In this document: positions 5,405-5,692 of the stretch, one piece after another
Position numbering within the stretch: the first letter of the stretch is position 1
Layout: every line of letters starts with the position of its first letter
Assembly: GCA_016649585.1 (NCBI GenBank)
Contig: JAENXH010000098.1
Location: 1-5,692 of the forward strand
Direction: 5' to 3'
Length of the DNA stretch: 5,692 nt
Origin: Methanosarcinales archaeon
GTDB lineage: Archaea > Halobacteriota > Syntropharchaeia > Alkanophagales > Methanospirareceae
Program-made: the position numbers and the translations under genes
Notes under the pieces: model-generated
Seen by the model: the letters and a program-made list of their open reading frames with translations, nothing else
What the model was told of the DNA's origin: nothing
The model's database searches: none

Positions 5405-5692
5405 ATGGTGCAAGAAGAACGGTTAAAGAAATTTCTGGACTTAGAAGACGAGGATGAAGAGATAGTGGAGGCGTGGAAGCTTTTTATTGAGACTAACAAG
5501 GCGTATAGAGACGTAGACGCGCGCGTTATAAGCAGACGAGAGGGGGATAACGTACGGCGAAAATTTACGAAGTATCTGAAAAAGAACAAATTAAGGATGC
5601 TGGACGAGAAAGAAGGGTTGAAAGCACATGAGCTTGCAATAGCCAGAGAAGAAGAGGCAGAAGGTGCAATAAAAACGGTGAACAGCTTAGAT
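5405..5692 (+). CDS. Unrecognised highly charged protein, 5' part (runs off window edge)
   Basis: I do not recognise this gene. The frame is open for all 96 codons from the ATG at 5405 to the right edge, so the protein is longer than seen. Roughly 45 of the 96 residues are charged (about 24 acidic, 21 basic). An acidic cluster, DLEDEDEE, lies at residues 12-19. It is followed by AWKLFIETNKAYRDVD (23-38), a basic stretch (RRKFTKYLKKNKLR) around 50-63, and an acidic helix-like segment near the end (AREEEAEGA). Cysteine is absent, and there is no signal peptide or membrane span. The pattern suggests a helical cytoplasmic protein, possibly a nucleic-acid or partner-binding one, but that is only inference. 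It starts 7 bases after the nadX stop with GAGG (5397-5400) just upstream, indicating co-transcription and perhaps translational coupling. It does not resemble NadA, the missing pathway enzyme. Confidence 0.75.
   Translation, partial: MVQEERLKKFLDLEDEDEEIVEAWKLFIETNKAYRDVDARVISRREGDNVRRKFTKYLKKNKLRMLDEKEGLKAHELAIAREEEAEGAIKTVNSLD

Noticed and set aside
5405..5692. Whether the gene after nadX is quinolinate synthase NadA
   Set aside because: The first 96 residues lack cysteine and any NadA-like His-Asn-Tyr N-terminal motif, and the composition is dominated by charged residues.

Overview
The window looks like a chromosomal segment of a methane-metabolising archaeon, either a methanogen or an anaerobic methane oxidiser. 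The strongest evidence is a full-length methanogenesis marker protein 3 (Mmp3), a family known only from archaea that carry methyl-coenzyme M reductase (MCR). The archaeal assignment is supported by a PAC2-type proteasome chaperone, AT-rich TATA-like boxes about 25-40 bases before start codons, and short or absent leaders on the first genes of transcripts. NAD is apparently made from aspartate by NadX. Base composition looks moderate by eye, with frequent ATA and AGG codons. An ANME-1/Syntrophoarchaeales-type lineage is my best guess, but the window does not prove it.

Layout, left to right. Bases 1-692 (minus) hold the first 230 codons of a B12-dependent class II ribonucleotide reductase (nrdJ), cut by the left edge. 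Bases 693-800 hold its probable promoter. Bases 801-2339 (minus) hold mmp3. Bases 2340-2425 form a divergent promoter region. Bases 2426-3187 (plus) encode a PAC2/PbaB-like proteasome-associated protein ending in Met-Tyr-Arg. It is followed 45 bases later by a small heat-shock protein at 3233-3598, very probably in the same operon. A 32-base convergent gap separates that pair from nadC (3631-4455, minus). nadC and nadX (4540-5397, plus) are divergent, separated by 84 bases that contain a 16-base near-perfect palindrome. An unrecognised, highly charged protein starts 7 bases after nadX at 5405 and runs off the right edge.

Three functional themes sit side by side. The first is redox and cofactor chemistry of an anaerobe: class II deoxyribonucleotide synthesis and an MCR-activation component. 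The second is protein quality control: a proteasome docking protein plus Hsp20. The third is the first and last steps of de novo NAD-precursor synthesis: aspartate to iminoaspartate by NadX, and quinolinate to nicotinate mononucleotide by NadC. The middle enzyme, NadA, is not in the window. I see no RNA genes, mobile elements, CRISPR arrays or long repeats, and no intergenic stretch exceeds about 110 bases. I do not see a clearly new multi-gene system. The best leads are the proteasome/Hsp20 pair, the nadC-nadX palindrome, and the unknown gene coupled to nadX.
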